A DNA stretch of 64,000 nucleotides, taken from NCBI RefSeq assembly GCF_000331105.1, contig NC_020054.1, forward strand, positions 5,176,555 to 5,240,554, given 5' to 3'. Both the position numbers and the translations under genes were made by a program. Under the pieces are notes generated by a model, which was not told the DNA's origin, made no database searches, and was given only the letters and a program-made list of their open reading frames with translations. The stretch comes from Fibrella aestuarina BUZ 2 (lineage in GTDB: Bacteria; Bacteroidota; Bacteroidia; Cytophagales; Spirosomataceae). Positions 7,370-16,669 of this stretch are shown here, one piece after another; the stretch's first letter is position 1, and every line of letters starts with the position of its first letter.

Positions 7370-8373
7370 ATGAAATCTAAGTTGCAACTATTCTTTTCCG
7401 CAGTATCAATCTTATATACCGTTCAATGTGTAGGGCAAGAGAACCTTGGTTCTATAAAGAAACGATACTTTTTTGTAGATGCAAAGTATACCAAAAAACT
7501 TATACTGTCAAATTCGACAACAGGTGGCTTACAACTAGAGGTTATTAATATGTTAGTTGATCATAACAAGGTAAAAGATTATGGAAGTAACACGAATCTA
7601 TCTTACGCAATCAGTATGATCGTATTACCGAAAGCTGGCTTTTCACACTATGCCTTTAATGACCGGTTTTGGCGAGAAGTGAATTATGATCATATTCGAG
7701 ATAGTGTTATCACGTTTAATGACGTCGTGAAGCTCGTCGATCAGTCCTTTAAGTCAATACGTGAGGAAAAAGACCAGGATTCTGATTTTGAGAAGTCAAA
7801 TGGTTTGTCAATGAAGACTAGAACATATAATTTGATTCCAATTATAGAAATCGACAGTGCTTTCTATATTCCGAACGAGGCTGAAACCATGACACAATGC
7901 TTTGCGATTGATAACACGACCGTGCCTAAGACAGTAAGGAACAGTACAATGGCTACTTGTATACGAAAGCCCATCCAAGTTTCAATGCCGATTCAGTGAG
8001 GATTATCGCTGATGAACTGATTGATAAACCCGAATTAGTTGTAGATAAAACCCCCAGAAGCACTGGGATTTACGACAAATTTATATTATTGCGCAAAGAA
8101 GAATATTCGGGCATATATAATTTTATCCATTTACAAATTAATAAATGGTTTATTGGACCTTTCTACCAAGACTATAGTTTAAAAAAATATTATGGGATAG
8201 GTGAATTCCTTTTTCATCCTTGTATAGGCATTGTAGGGGCTACTTATCCGTCATATCTGAAAAGTTTTTACAGCTGGATTCCCGGAGTTGAGAAGAAGCA
8301 AACTGTATTATTCAGAGCTATACAAGTTAACGGCACACCCTTAAATCATTATTTAAATTTGAATTGCAACTAA
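7370..8373 (+). pseudogene. AT-rich hypothetical gene interrupted by a frameshift
   Basis: Two overlapping frames form one protein. 7370-7999 begins with an export signal (MKSKLQLFFSAVSILYTVQC, a probable lipoprotein or secreted start) and closes at TGA 7997. The continuation runs in another frame from about 7945 (NGYLYTKAHPSFNADSVRI) to TAA at 8371. The shift lies near 7930-7957. The full product would be about 333 residues; no family is recognised. Base composition and codon use (AAA, ATA, TTA-rich) are clearly AT-richer than the neighbours, suggesting recent acquisition. It could be a decayed gene, a sequencing error, or rarely a programmed frameshift. Confidence 0.6.
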
Positions 8374-8809
8374 GCAGTCGTAAGAGTAAGTTCACGGCAT
8401 GACCACTTAGTATTATGGCAGCAAACGCCGTTGCCAATACACATTCATCAACGTTACCAATAACCTATTTTAAGAAGTAAACGTATGTTCAATATTTAGT
8501 CCACACGAAATTAAATAATGGGCAACCTAGGCTGGCTTATAAATACATATCAACATTGAGTAGAGACTTTTTTACGGTGTTTATTTAGTACTGCCTTTAC
8601 GTTGATCCTGACGTAGTCCGTAACGCCTTTTCACTTCTATCTGGCCACTAGGCTTGGCGATAGCATTGATCACCTTACCTGACTTTACAGACTTACTCAC
8701 GCATTAAGGGCCTTTTACTACTCCCGATAGCACTTCCTTTTGCCTTTAGCTTCACGTTCTTATTCATATGGCCTTCGGGATCTTACGGTTGCGTTTGCCT
8801 TCACCATAT
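8374..8809. other. AT-rich intergenic stretch without a supported gene
   Basis: No frame here has Bacteroidota-like codon use or a recognisable motif. An open frame reaches back from the iron-sulfur subunit to 8740, but its translated text is low quality and crosses a promoter, so it is not taken as coding. Confidence 0.5.
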
Positions 8810-8875
8810 CCGTAAAATTGGTAGTAACTTCCGTAATCTGTATACCCGTTTACCGGTCTATTCATGAGACTTTTG
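8810..8875 (+). promoter_or_regulatory. AraC-type direct-repeat operator and promoter of the molybdenum hydroxylase genes
   Basis: CCGTA half-sites begin at 8810 and 8831, exactly 21 bp apart; the proximal one reads CCGTAATCTGTATACCCGT. The -7 box GACTTTTG ends at 8875, its TTTG starting 41 bp after the proximal half-site. Sequence and spacing are nearly the same as at 28854-28919. The leader to GTG 8974 is about 95 bases. Confidence 0.7.
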
Positions 8876-8973
8876 TACCGGTCTCCTTTTGTCCCAAACG
8901 AAAGGCGGTTCCGATCAGCCAATCACCCTTGCTACAACTACGCATACATCATCACCTAGTAAACCCAACAACA

Positions 8974-9441
8974 GTGGCAACGTACAATCTAAAGGTTAAC
9001 GGAAAAATCAGGCGAGTGGATGTCGATCCAGCTACGCCCTTGCTGTGGGTGCTCCGCGATCATCTCGACTTATCCGGCACCAAATATGGCTGCGGAGTCG
9101 CGCAGTGCGGCGCCTGCACGGTGCATCTCGACGGCACGGCGGTCCGTTCCTGCCAGTTGCCGGTGTCGGTGGTTGGCAAAGGCGCCGTCACCACCATCGA
9201 AGGCCTCGCGGCAACGGCCGGTTCGGCTAGCCTCCACCCCGTGCAGAAAGCCTGGCTCGACCACGACGTAGCACAGTGCGGCTACTGCCAGGCGGGGCAG
9301 ATCATGAGCGCGGCATCCCTGCTCAACACCACGCCTAACCCTAGCGACGCCGACATCGAGGCCGCCATGAGTAGCAATATCTGCCGCTGTGGCACGTACC
9401 TGCGCATCAAAGACGCCATCAAATCAGCCGCCAAGAAGTAG
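8974..9441 (+). CDS. (2Fe-2S)-binding subunit of molybdenum hydroxylase (IorA-like)
   Basis: 155 residues from GTG at 8974, the position where the family's N-terminus ([19 protein letters not shown]) begins; text further upstream is not family-like. The plant-type ferredoxin cluster is bound by C40, C45, C48 and C60, and the second [2Fe-2S] domain by C102, C105, C137 and C139 ([17 protein letters not shown]). This is the small electron-transfer subunit of xanthine-oxidase-family aldehyde or N-heterocycle hydroxylases, of the isoquinoline 1-oxidoreductase alpha type. It passes electrons from the molybdenum subunit encoded 33 bases downstream. The two genes form an operon under the AraC-type promoter at 8810. 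Confidence 0.93.
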   Translation: MATYNLKVNGKIRRVDVDPATPLLWVLRDHLDLSGTKYGCGVAQCGACTVHLDGTAVRSCQLPVSVVGKGAVTTIEGLAATAGSASLHPVQKAWLDHDVAQCGYCQAGQIMSAASLLNTTPNPSDADIEAAMSSNICRCGTYLRIKDAIKSAAKK

Positions 9442-9474
9442 GTACGTCGTCAACCCGAAAACAACACCTCCACC

Positions 9475-11733
9475 ATGAAGACTAGCAACCCAGCCCTCAA
9501 CCGGCGCTCGTTCTTAAAAGCGTCGCTGCTTACCGGTGGCGGCCTGATGCTTAACGTCAGTTGGTTGACCAGCGCCAAAGCCGCCGACAAACTGGAGGCG
9601 CTGAACCTGCCGCCGCAGTGGACCCAACTGAACGGGTATATTCAGATCACGCCCGATAACGTGATCAAACTGCTGTGCCCTAACCCCGAGTTCGGGCAGA
9701 ACGTGATGACGTCGCTGCCGATGATGGTAGCCGAAGAACTGGACGCCGACTGGTCAGCCGTGGTCGTCGAGATGGGCCCGCACGACAACGCGAAACTGGG
9801 GCCTCAGTTTACGGGCGGTAGCAACTCGGTCCGGATGTACTGGAAACCCCTGCGCGAAGCCGGGGCCGCCGCCCGGCAGATGCTGTGCGAAGCTGCCGCC
9901 CAAACCTGGAACGTACCTGTCGGTGAGATCACGACCAAAGCGGGTGTGTTGTCGCACGCAAGCGGCAAATCGGCGAAATACGGCGAAATGGCCAGCAAAG
10001 CCGCTACGCTGCCCGTGCCCAAAGGTATGAAGCTGAAAGCGCCCAAGGACTTTTCGATCGTGCGGACGTCCAAGAAAAACGTGGAAGGGGAGAAAATCGT
10101 CACCGGCAAACCCCTCTTCGGACTCGACTACCGGGCCGAGGGGATGCTCATCGCCATGATTCAGCACCCGCCTGCATTCGGCATGAAGCTGAAATCGTTC
10201 GATGCCGCGCAGGCGCTCAAGATGCCGGGTATCAAAGACGTATTCAGCCTGAAATTGTACCCTGAGGGTTTCGAGCAGGGCGGTTTCGACACCCGCACGT
10301 TCAACGACCTGCTGGTTGTGGTGGGCAAAACCACCTGGGAGGTCATGCACGCCCGCAAAAAGCTGGTGGCGCAGTGGGAACCGGCCGGCGAGGTCAAAGA
10401 CACCATGATGGGCCGGGGTGGCAAACGGGAGGTTTCTGTACCCGGTGGCCTGGAAACGACCACGGCCCAACTCGAAAAGATGCAGGAACTGGCCGCCAAA
10501 CCGGCTCAGCAACTGCGGAAAGATGGCGACCCTGAAACCGCGTTCAAGACAGCAGCGCAGGTAATTGAACGTACCTACAATGCGCCCTTTCTGGCCCATA
10601 ACTGCATGGAGCCGATGAATTTCTTCGCCCACGTAACGCCCGAGAAAGCTCTGTTGGCGGGCCCCTTGCAGGCCCCGGGCTGGGCCGAGCCTACCCTATC
10701 GAAGCTGCTGAACCTGCCCGCCGACAAGATCGAAATTCAGATGACACGCATGGGCGGTGGATTTGGCCGTCGCGCCTATCCCCAATACCTCTACGAAGCC
10801 GCGTTGATCGCCAAGCAAGTCAAAGCCCCCGTCAAACTGATGTACACCCGCGAAGATGACATGACCTATGGCATCTACCGGCCCATGTACACGGCAACGT
10901 ACCGGGCGGCGCTGGATGCCAACAAAAACCTGATTGCCTTCCACGTGAAAGGCGGCGGCATCCCGGAGCATCCGGTACACGCCAACCGCTTCCCGGCCGG
11001 TGCCGTCGACAACTACCTGGCCGAAGGCTGGGAGATTCCTTCCAACATTACCATCGGGGCGTTCCGGGCACCACGCTCCAACTTCAACGCCGCCGCCGAG
11101 CAATCGTTTCTGGACGAAGTGGCCGAGGCGATGGGTAAAGACCCTATCGAGTTCCGGCTGGAGCTACTAAAACGGGCGAAGGAAAACCCGGTCGGCAAAA
11201 ACAACGAGTATGACGCCGATCGTTACGCTAGCGTGCTTACGCTGGTACGCGACAAGTCGGGCTGGAACAAACCCGGCAACGAGAAATACAACCGGGGCGT
11301 GGCGGCCTATTTCTGCCATAACTCCTACGCCGCGCACGTAGTCGACATGGTCACCCGCGATGGCGAGCCGTACGTAGAGCGGGTGTTCAGCGCCATGGAC
11401 TGCGGCATCGTGGTCAACCCCGATGCGGCCAAAAACATGGTGCAGGGCGCCGTGGTTGACGGCATCGGCAACGCCTTTTATGGGGCCCTGACGCACAAAA
11501 ACGGGGCCGCCGAGCAAAGCAACTTTCACAATTACCGGCTAATCCGGCACAACGAAGCGCCCAAACAGATTGAGGTGCATTTCGTTGAAAACGACCTCGA
11601 CCCAACGGGCCTGGGCGAACCGCCTTTCCCGCCGGTATTTGGTGCGGTCGCCAACGCCCTGTACAAAAACCGGGGCAAGCGATTCTACAACCAGCCCTTC
11701 AAGCCCGAACTCGACAAGAAGATTCAGGGGTAG
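9475..11733 (+). CDS. Molybdopterin-binding subunit of xanthine dehydrogenase family (IorB-like)
   Basis: 752 residues. A twin-arginine signal NRRSFLKASLLTGGG (residues 9-23) shows folded export by Tat with the molybdenum cofactor. The large domain has family motifs GGSNSVRMYW, NAPFLAHNCMEPMN, QMTRMGGGFGRR and FRAPRSNFNAAAEQSFLDE, and near the end the catalytic-glutamate region DPTGLGEPPFPPV. With the upstream ferredoxin-like subunit it forms a two-subunit periplasmic hydroxylase of the isoquinoline 1-oxidoreductase or aldehyde dehydrogenase kind, without a FAD subunit; electrons probably go to a membrane cytochrome (family knowledge). The substrate is unknown. A strong terminator follows 17 bases after the stop. 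Confidence 0.95.
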   Translation: MKTSNPALNRRSFLKASLLTGGGLMLNVSWLTSAKAADKLEALNLPPQWTQLNGYIQITPDNVIKLLCPNPEFGQNVMTSLPMMVAEELDADWSAVVVEMGPHDNAKLGPQFTGGSNSVRMYWKPLREAGAAARQMLCEAAAQTWNVPVGEITTKAGVLSHASGKSAKYGEMASKAATLPVPKGMKLKAPKDFSIVRTSKKNVEGEKIVTGKPLFGLDYRAEGMLIAMIQHPPAFGMKLKSFDAAQALKMPGIKDVFSLKLYPEGFEQGGFDTRTFNDLLVVVGKTTWEVMHARKKLVAQWEPAGEVKDTMMGRGGKREVSVPGGLETTTAQLEKMQELAAKPAQQLRKDGDPETAFKTAAQVIERTYNAPFLAHNCMEPMNFFAHVTPEKALLAGPLQAPGWAEPTLSKLLNLPADKIEIQMTRMGGGFGRRAYPQYLYEAALIAKQVKAPVKLMYTREDDMTYGIYRPMYTATYRAALDANKNLIAFHVKGGGIPEHPVHANRFPAGAVDNYLAEGWEIPSNITIGAFRAPRSNFNAAAEQSFLDEVAEAMGKDPIEFRLELLKRAKENPVGKNNEYDADRYASVLTLVRDKSGWNKPGNEKYNRGVAAYFCHNSYAAHVVDMVTRDGEPYVERVFSAMDCGIVVNPDAAKNMVQGAVVDGIGNAFYGALTHKNGAAEQSNFHNYRLIRHNEAPKQIEVHFVENDLDPTGLGEPPFPPVFGAVANALYKNRGKRFYNQPFKPELDKKIQG

Positions 11734-11750
11734 TAGTACCGTCACTTTGT

Positions 11751-11788
11751 GAGACCAGGGCACCGAAGTGCCCTGGTCTCGTTTTTTT
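11751..11788 (+). terminator. Intrinsic terminator of the molybdenum hydroxylase operon
   Basis: 13-bp perfect stem GAGACCAGGGCAC / GTGCCCTGGTCTC with loop CGAA, followed by G and seven T. Classic rho-independent terminator on the plus strand. Confidence 0.93.
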
Positions 11789-11813
11789 GGGATTCGGTTT
11801 TGTGGGGTGAACA

Positions 11814-14800
11814 TTACCGGGTGCGGGCAAAGTCGAGAGTGACGCTGATGCCCCGTACGGTGCCCTGTGTGATATCCTGCCGCAATTCGCCGTCGAGTTG
11901 CCGGGTGAGGAGAGCCACCAACTGCGTGCCGAAGCCAGTACCCAGCGACGCGGCCGTGGTTTTACCCACACCGTTATCGGCCACAACGAGCCGAAGGTGA
12001 TCTGCGCCGAGGTCGTTCAACTCGATACGTACCCAGCCCGGCTGCTGATCGGGAAAGGCGTATTTGAGCGCATTGCTCACCAACTCATTAACAATCAGAC
12101 CCAACGACAGAGCCGTATCGACGTCGAGGGCCAATTCGGGCATGGGGCACTCGATGCGAATACGCTGAGTGGCGTTGTAGGTATCGAGCAGGGTTTCGGC
12201 TAACCGGTGAAAGTACGACCGCATCTCGATGAGGGCTACGTGGCGATCCTGATAGAGCTGCTGATGTAAAATGCCCATGCTCTGCACCCTATTTTGGCTG
12301 GCGCGCAGCACATCCTGCACGGCGGGGTCGTTATGTTGGGCCGCCTGGAGTTCGAGCAGGCTCGACACGATCTCCAGATTATTCTTGACGCGGTGGTGAA
12401 TTTCTTTCAGCAGCAGTTCATTCTGGGCGTTTTTTAGCGCAATCTCATCGCGTTGCTGTTTACTGATCACGGCTTCTTGCAGGGCCAGCTTGCGGGCCTG
12501 CTCGCGGAGGCGGGCCTTCATCAGGAACCATAAACCAATTCCTGCCAACAACCCATATACCGAATAGGCCCAGGGAGTTTGCCACCAGGGCGGACGGATA
12601 CCAATACGGAGGGGCGCGGCCAGGGTGGTCCAAACGCCATCTGTGTTGCGGGCTTTCAGGTGGAACAGGTACGTTCCCGGCTTCAGTTGGGCAAAGTCGA
12701 CGGTATGTTTGGCGCCGATGTTGACCCACTGCGGCTTCTCATCAACTCCACTCAGGGCGTAGGCATACTCCCGACTGGCCGTGTTGCGGTAGTCGAGCAG
12801 CGCAAACCGGAGTTCAAGGGTGTTTTGCCGGTACGACAACGCCAGGTTGTTGGTTCGCCAGTGTTGTTGGGGCAGTGGCCTCATTGTCTGGGTTTCATCG
12901 GCATCAAAACACGAAACCGCCACTATCCGCAGGGGCGATGGTGTCTGGGTGGTGTTTTGACTTAGGGCTGGCCTGAACCGCCGCAGGTTGTTCTGGCAAC
13001 CGAAATAAATCTCGCCGGTGAGAGGCTGTGCGGCAATGGGGGTGGAATAGGGCGAGGTTCCCACAAACTGCGGAAACGTGGTTACCTGCCCGGAGATGGG
13101 GTCGATACAGGAGACCACCTGATTCTGATTGAACCAGATTTTGCCCGTTTCGTCTAGCGTGGAGTTGCCAAAGTAATCATCCGTAAACCCGCTGGAAAGA
13201 CCATACTTGTTGAACCGCCCCGTTTTGACCGACAATCGCTGTAATGGGGCCGTGTACCCACTCGTCACCCACACGTCGCCCTGCTTATCCACGAGGGGCG
13301 CGTAGGTGTAGTTGCTGGCTAATCCGTAAGGGTCGCCTTGCCGGAGCATGTACCGCCGCACCTGCCGGGTACGTTTGTTTACCCGGCACAACCCGTTGGT
13401 CGATCCGCACACCCAAATGGTGTTCTGCGCATCGACGGCAATTTTTTGCAGATGGTTCGAGGGCAGGCTGTTGGCGTTGGCCGGGTTCTTTTTCCATTGC
13501 TCATAGACGCTTACGAGCCCTGTTTCAAGCGACAAACTACCTGTCGGTATGCGGAAAAGGCCATCGCCCCAGGTCGAAATCCAGAGATCGCCGTCGTGAT
13601 CGAGGGCCGAGCAGATAGGGGTCTGGATGGGTTTGCCTTTCCCTGTCGGAAACCGGAGCGGGCGGGAAAAGCCCGTGTTTTTGTTGAAGATAAACAAGCC
13701 ATCATCTTCCGACATAACCAGCAGGTAGCCATCAGCCAGTACACTACAGGAAAGCACGTTGGGTCGTTTCAGCACAAACCGGGTGTCGCCCCGGTTCGAA
13801 TCGTAGCGAATCAGCCCGAGGGCCGTACTGATCCACAGCAGGCCGTTCGATTCGGGGAGGATGTCGGTAGCCAACGGCCTGACGCCGCCCAACATCGGCA
13901 ATTGAATGTTGGGGTAGCGTTCCTGACGGCCGTCGAAAAAGAGCGGATTTTTGTCGCTAAGCCGCTCCAGCCAGATCAGCCCCTGCCGATCTTCGTAGAG
14001 CGTCAGCAACCCGGATAACCGCTCCTGATTGTCGACGGCAACCGGCGTGCATTGCTCCACCACGGCCCGATCGGCCGATATGCGGAAAATGTCGTTCTCG
14101 CAACAGAGCCAAAGCCGCCCCAACCGGTCTTCCAGCATCACTTTGGGAAATGGAATCGCTTTTCCCCCGGCCGTCTGTTTGGTAAACGAGGTGAGTTGCC
14201 CGGTTTCTGGATTGAATACCCGTAGCCCGGTTTGGTCGGGAACGCCCATCCAGAGCAGACCCCGATGATCCTTACAGAGACCGCCGGAGGTATTTAGCCT
14301 ACCGGTTGAGCTAGAAGCCCCTCCCTGTTTATCGATTGGCAGGTAATGCCATCGACTACCGACAAGGTCATAATACTCAAACCCAGCCGTGGTGCTGACG
14401 TAAATTTGACTGGCCGTAACCACGATGGGCGACAGCGGGTTGCCCTGTAGCTCTCCGGTTTTACCGGGTTGGGGCAAAAAACGGACAGTACGGCCTGTTT
14501 TGGGATCGAACCGATTCATGCCCCAATCGCTCCCGATCCAGAGTTGTCCTGACGCATCACGTTGCAGAAACCGCAGGTTGTCGGACGACAGACTGGCCTT
14601 ATCGGTGGGTACGTGCCGAAAATGGGTGACTTTTCCGGTTTGTGGATTATACGCATTCAGGCCACCATCGCGGGTAGTGATCCAGAAGTTTCCCTGCTCA
14701 TCCTGGATCATATCGACCGCATGGGCTGACGATAACGAATTCAGATCGACCGGATTGGAGTGGACGGACTCAATTTCATGGCCGTCGTAGCGGCTTATAC

Positions 14801-14993
14801 CGTTCGAACTGACGAACCAGAGAAAATCGTCGCGATCGGTAAAGAATCGGTTGATGGTTAATTGATTTCGGTTGCGGCCCAGCGTCTCTTTGGGAGGTTC
14901 GTTGAAATAAAGCACCGTAGACTGTGCCTGCCCGGCAGATGCAGACAGGCACAGAAGCAGGAGGAACCACCCAAAAACAACGTACCCATTCAT
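11814..14993 (-). CDS. Two-component regulator propeller sensor histidine kinase (HisKA_2 type)
   Basis: 1059 residues. Signal peptide (FGWFLLLLCLSASAGQAQ), then about fourteen propeller repeats with recurrent F/W-STxxGL and DxxGxLWIGS motifs (residues 40-690), a Y_Y_Y domain (ALSGVDEKPQWVNIG, about 710-800), one membrane helix (WAYSVYGLLAGIGLWFLM), a short coiled coil, and the kinase core. Phosphoacceptor motif KEIHHRVKNNLE (His866/867) is HisKA_2; ATPase motifs are NELVSNALKYAF and DNGVG. It senses a periplasmic ligand and would phosphorylate a separate response regulator, as no receiver or AraC domain is fused. The nearest candidate partner is the LytTR regulator at 20683 (inference). Ends 26 bases from the convergent terminator. 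Confidence 0.95.
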   Translation of the reverse strand: MNGYVVFGWFLLLLCLSASAGQAQSTVLYFNEPPKETLGRNRNQLTINRFFTDRDDFLWFVSSNGISRYDGHEIESVHSNPVDLNSLSSAHAVDMIQDEQGNFWITTRDGGLNAYNPQTGKVTHFRHVPTDKASLSSDNLRFLQRDASGQLWIGSDWGMNRFDPKTGRTVRFLPQPGKTGELQGNPLSPIVVTASQIYVSTTAGFEYYDLVGSRWHYLPIDKQGGASSSTGRLNTSGGLCKDHRGLLWMGVPDQTGLRVFNPETGQLTSFTKQTAGGKAIPFPKVMLEDRLGRLWLCCENDIFRISADRAVVEQCTPVAVDNQERLSGLLTLYEDRQGLIWLERLSDKNPLFFDGRQERYPNIQLPMLGGVRPLATDILPESNGLLWISTALGLIRYDSNRGDTRFVLKRPNVLSCSVLADGYLLVMSEDDGLFIFNKNTGFSRPLRFPTGKGKPIQTPICSALDHDGDLWISTWGDGLFRIPTGSLSLETGLVSVYEQWKKNPANANSLPSNHLQKIAVDAQNTIWVCGSTNGLCRVNKRTRQVRRYMLRQGDPYGLASNYTYAPLVDKQGDVWVTSGYTAPLQRLSVKTGRFNKYGLSSGFTDDYFGNSTLDETGKIWFNQNQVVSCIDPISGQVTTFPQFVGTSPYSTPIAAQPLTGEIYFGCQNNLRRFRPALSQNTTQTPSPLRIVAVSCFDADETQTMRPLPQQHWRTNNLALSYRQNTLELRFALLDYRNTASREYAYALSGVDEKPQWVNIGAKHTVDFAQLKPGTYLFHLKARNTDGVWTTLAAPLRIGIRPPWWQTPWAYSVYGLLAGIGLWFLMKARLREQARKLALQEAVISKQQRDEIALKNAQNELLLKEIHHRVKNNLEIVSSLLELQAAQHNDPAVQDVLRASQNRVQSMGILHQQLYQDRHVALIEMRSYFHRLAETLLDTYNATQRIRIECPMPELALDVDTALSLGLIVNELVSNALKYAFPDQQPGWVRIELNDLGADHLRLVVADNGVGKTTAASLGTGFGTQLVALLTRQLDGELRQDITQGTVRGISVTLDFARTR

Positions 14994-15021
14994 GTTGCCC
15001 TGTTTAGTGGCCTAAGCTACT

Positions 15022-15555
15022 TCACTTGTCTTTCTGATCCTCGTTGTTGATATCGCGGATGCAGAGGAATTTTCCGTCGCGCTTTTCAAAAATGCCCATG
15101 TATTTGCCGGTACTCACTACGTTGCCTGCCGTGTCTTTGATCGTTGTCTTCCCAACTTCGGTCACTACGTTGCCATCGCCGTACACGTCCATCGTTTCAT
15201 AAGAAACCGTGGTCCCGGCCTTGCGCGCTTTCATACTTTTGAGCAACACCTGCCGGATAGCCGCCTTGCCCACACTCATGGGTTCGTCGTCGGCCATTTC
15301 TACGGCATCGTCTGCGTAGAGTGCCATTACTTTGTCGATGTCCCTGGCTGTTGTGGCGGTGGCCCATTCGGTTTCGATGGCCTGTATCTCCGTTTTGATG
15401 GCAGCCATGTCGGGTTTAGTTGCTACCTGCTCGGTGCTTGCTTCTGCTTTTTGGGCGGGGGCGTTACAACCGGTAACGCAAACAGTCGTGCTGGCAACAA
15501 CGGCCAGGAGTAGGGTAAATGGCGTGTTTTTCATAGTTTGTTTTTTAGTAATCAT
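15022..15555 (-). CDS. NTF2-like (DUF4440-type) lipoprotein
   Basis: 177 residues from ATG 15555. N-terminus MITKKQTMKNTPFTLLLAVV runs into a lipobox ending VTGC, so a lipidated periplasm-facing protein. The mature part is an NTF2-like fold: IQAIETEWATATTARDIDKV, ALYADDAVEMADDEP, GKAAIRQVLLKSMK and strands YETMDVYGDGNVVTEVGKT to GKYMGIFEKRDGKFLCIRD. This pattern is that of the SgcJ/EcaC/YybH group, whose ligands are mostly unknown. The start overlaps the stop of the upstream gene as ATGA, so translation is probably coupled. Member of a three-gene operon with 15552 and 16113. Confidence 0.85.
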   Translation of the reverse strand: MITKKQTMKNTPFTLLLAVVASTTVCVTGCNAPAQKAEASTEQVATKPDMAAIKTEIQAIETEWATATTARDIDKVMALYADDAVEMADDEPMSVGKAAIRQVLLKSMKARKAGTTVSYETMDVYGDGNVVTEVGKTTIKDTAGNVVSTGKYMGIFEKRDGKFLCIRDINNEDQKDK

Positions 15556-16094
15556 TGTTTTGTTGCGACAGGCGGAGCGGCAGACTCGTGGTAGAATGTC
15601 GCCTTCCATGCGCCGTTAATTTTCGCAAAGAGCATCGTTCCCGCTACGTGCTCAAACGTTAGCTTCTGGCCGGTTTTAAGCGTTGCCTTCTGTTCCATCG
15701 AGAACGTGTAAAGCACCAGTGAGTCAGTCAACACCCGAATCACTTCTTTGCTGGGCACGACGCTCAACGTCTTCATCTGGCTAAATCCGTCTGCGTTCAG
15801 TTTTTTTAGCGCGTCGTAATCGCCCAGGGTGCCATCGGGATTGACGGCCTGAAAATCAGGTGTATTTTTAAAGTAGGTCATACACGTTTCAATGTCCAGC
15901 TTTTCGACCTGTTGAAAAAAATCTTTGACAAGGGAAGAAATTTCCTGCTCAATGACTTGCTTCTTTTCGGCGGTCATCACGGGTACGTTAGCGGTGGTGG
16001 TTTCCTGTTTATTGGTATTGCATCCAGTGGTGCAAACAGACAGAGTCACTGCGACAAAAAGAATCAGAATGGAGACTAATAAAATGGTTTTCAT
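15552..16094 (-). CDS. NTF2-like lipoprotein
   Basis: 180 residues. Lipoprotein signal MKTILLVSILILFVAVTLSV with lipobox CTTGC. The mature region is an NTF2/SnoaL-like domain: ISSLVKDFFQQVEKLDIETC, FKNTPDFQAVNPDGTLGDYD, then strands KEVIRVLTDSLVLYTFSMEQ and GTMLFAKINGAWKATFYHES. Function unknown. It overlaps the downstream NTF2-like gene by four bases (ATGA) and follows the dimeric-barrel gene by 18 bases, so the three are read as one operon. The same three-domain set occurs as one fused protein at 19260-20366. Confidence 0.82.
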   Translation of the reverse strand: MKTILLVSILILFVAVTLSVCTTGCNTNKQETTTANVPVMTAEKKQVIEQEISSLVKDFFQQVEKLDIETCMTYFKNTPDFQAVNPDGTLGDYDALKKLNADGFSQMKTLSVVPSKEVIRVLTDSLVLYTFSMEQKATLKTGQKLTFEHVAGTMLFAKINGAWKATFYHESAAPPVATKQ

Positions 16095-16112
16095 GGTTTT
16101 GATTTAGACGAT

Positions 16113-16517
16113 TTAAGGTACTCTCACTAAGCGACGATAGAGTTCAACGGCTTTTATTTTCTCGTACACTGTACCCAATTTTTTATCGGCTTCCTGAAAC
16201 GATTTGTCATCGTGGATTTTCTGGTATGCTTCGGCATTGGGCCAATTACCCTCGAAGAAGTAGCTGTATTTGTCGGCTCCTTTTCTCTCTACTTTGTAGA
16301 GGGTGTACCCGGCGTTACTGTACCCCAGGCGTGTAATAACCGTGTTCAACTCGCTGATCAACGCCGATAGTTGGGCCTCCGTTACACCGGCTGGCATATC
16401 GAATAGGTGGATGCTTTTGAGTGAAGGCGTTGCCGTTTGCTGAGCCTGCACAGATGCCGACATGCCGAGGCTAACCAGCAACCAGAGAGCAGAAAGGGAA
16501 ATCAGGAACTGTTTCAT
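16113..16517 (-). CDS. Exported dimeric alpha/beta-barrel (ABM-like) protein
   Basis: 134 residues with a clear signal peptide (FLISLSALWLLVSLGMSASV, cleaved near VQAQQ). The mature part looks like a ferredoxin-like dimeric alpha/beta barrel as in antibiotic-biosynthesis-monooxygenase-type domains: IHLFDMPAGVTEAQLSALI, TLYKVERKGADKYSYFFEGN, WPNAEAYQKIHDDKSF, ELYRRLVRV. First gene of an operon with two NTF2-like lipoproteins. It probably binds or converts a small molecule outside the inner membrane; specificity is unknown. Fold assignment is by pattern only. Confidence 0.7.
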   Translation of the reverse strand: MKQFLISLSALWLLVSLGMSASVQAQQTATPSLKSIHLFDMPAGVTEAQLSALISELNTVITRLGYSNAGYTLYKVERKGADKYSYFFEGNWPNAEAYQKIHDDKSFQEADKKLGTVYEKIKAVELYRRLVRVP

Positions 16518-16587
16518 GATTTTGATTGATTTGTTTGATTGTTTTAATATCCATTGTTCAGGACTTCAAGCTAATAAGCACAGACAA

Positions 16588-16617
16588 ATCTATAGACCAG
16601 TACACTGATTTATAGAT
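16588..16617. promoter_or_regulatory. Inverted repeat upstream of the NTF2/ABM operon
   Basis: ATCTATAG at 16588-16595 and TATAGAT at 16611-16617 form an inverted repeat, about 70 bases upstream of the start at 16517. TATAGA also occurs as a 20-bp-spaced direct repeat. Candidate operator or promoter-proximal site in an AT-rich gap; no regulator can be named. Confidence 0.35.
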
Positions 16618-16669
16618 GTTTATACACTAAAACTCTTTAATTCATTCGCACTCAAATTCTCCTTTGACT

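Noticed and set aside
8740-8973. In-frame N-terminal extension of the iron-sulfur subunit
   Set aside because: The text is not family-like and the stretch holds the direct-repeat operator and -7 box; the conserved N-terminus begins at GTG 8974.
9754-10632. 292-codon open frame opposite the molybdopterin subunit
   Set aside because: Antisense shadow without motifs, fully inside a well-supported gene.
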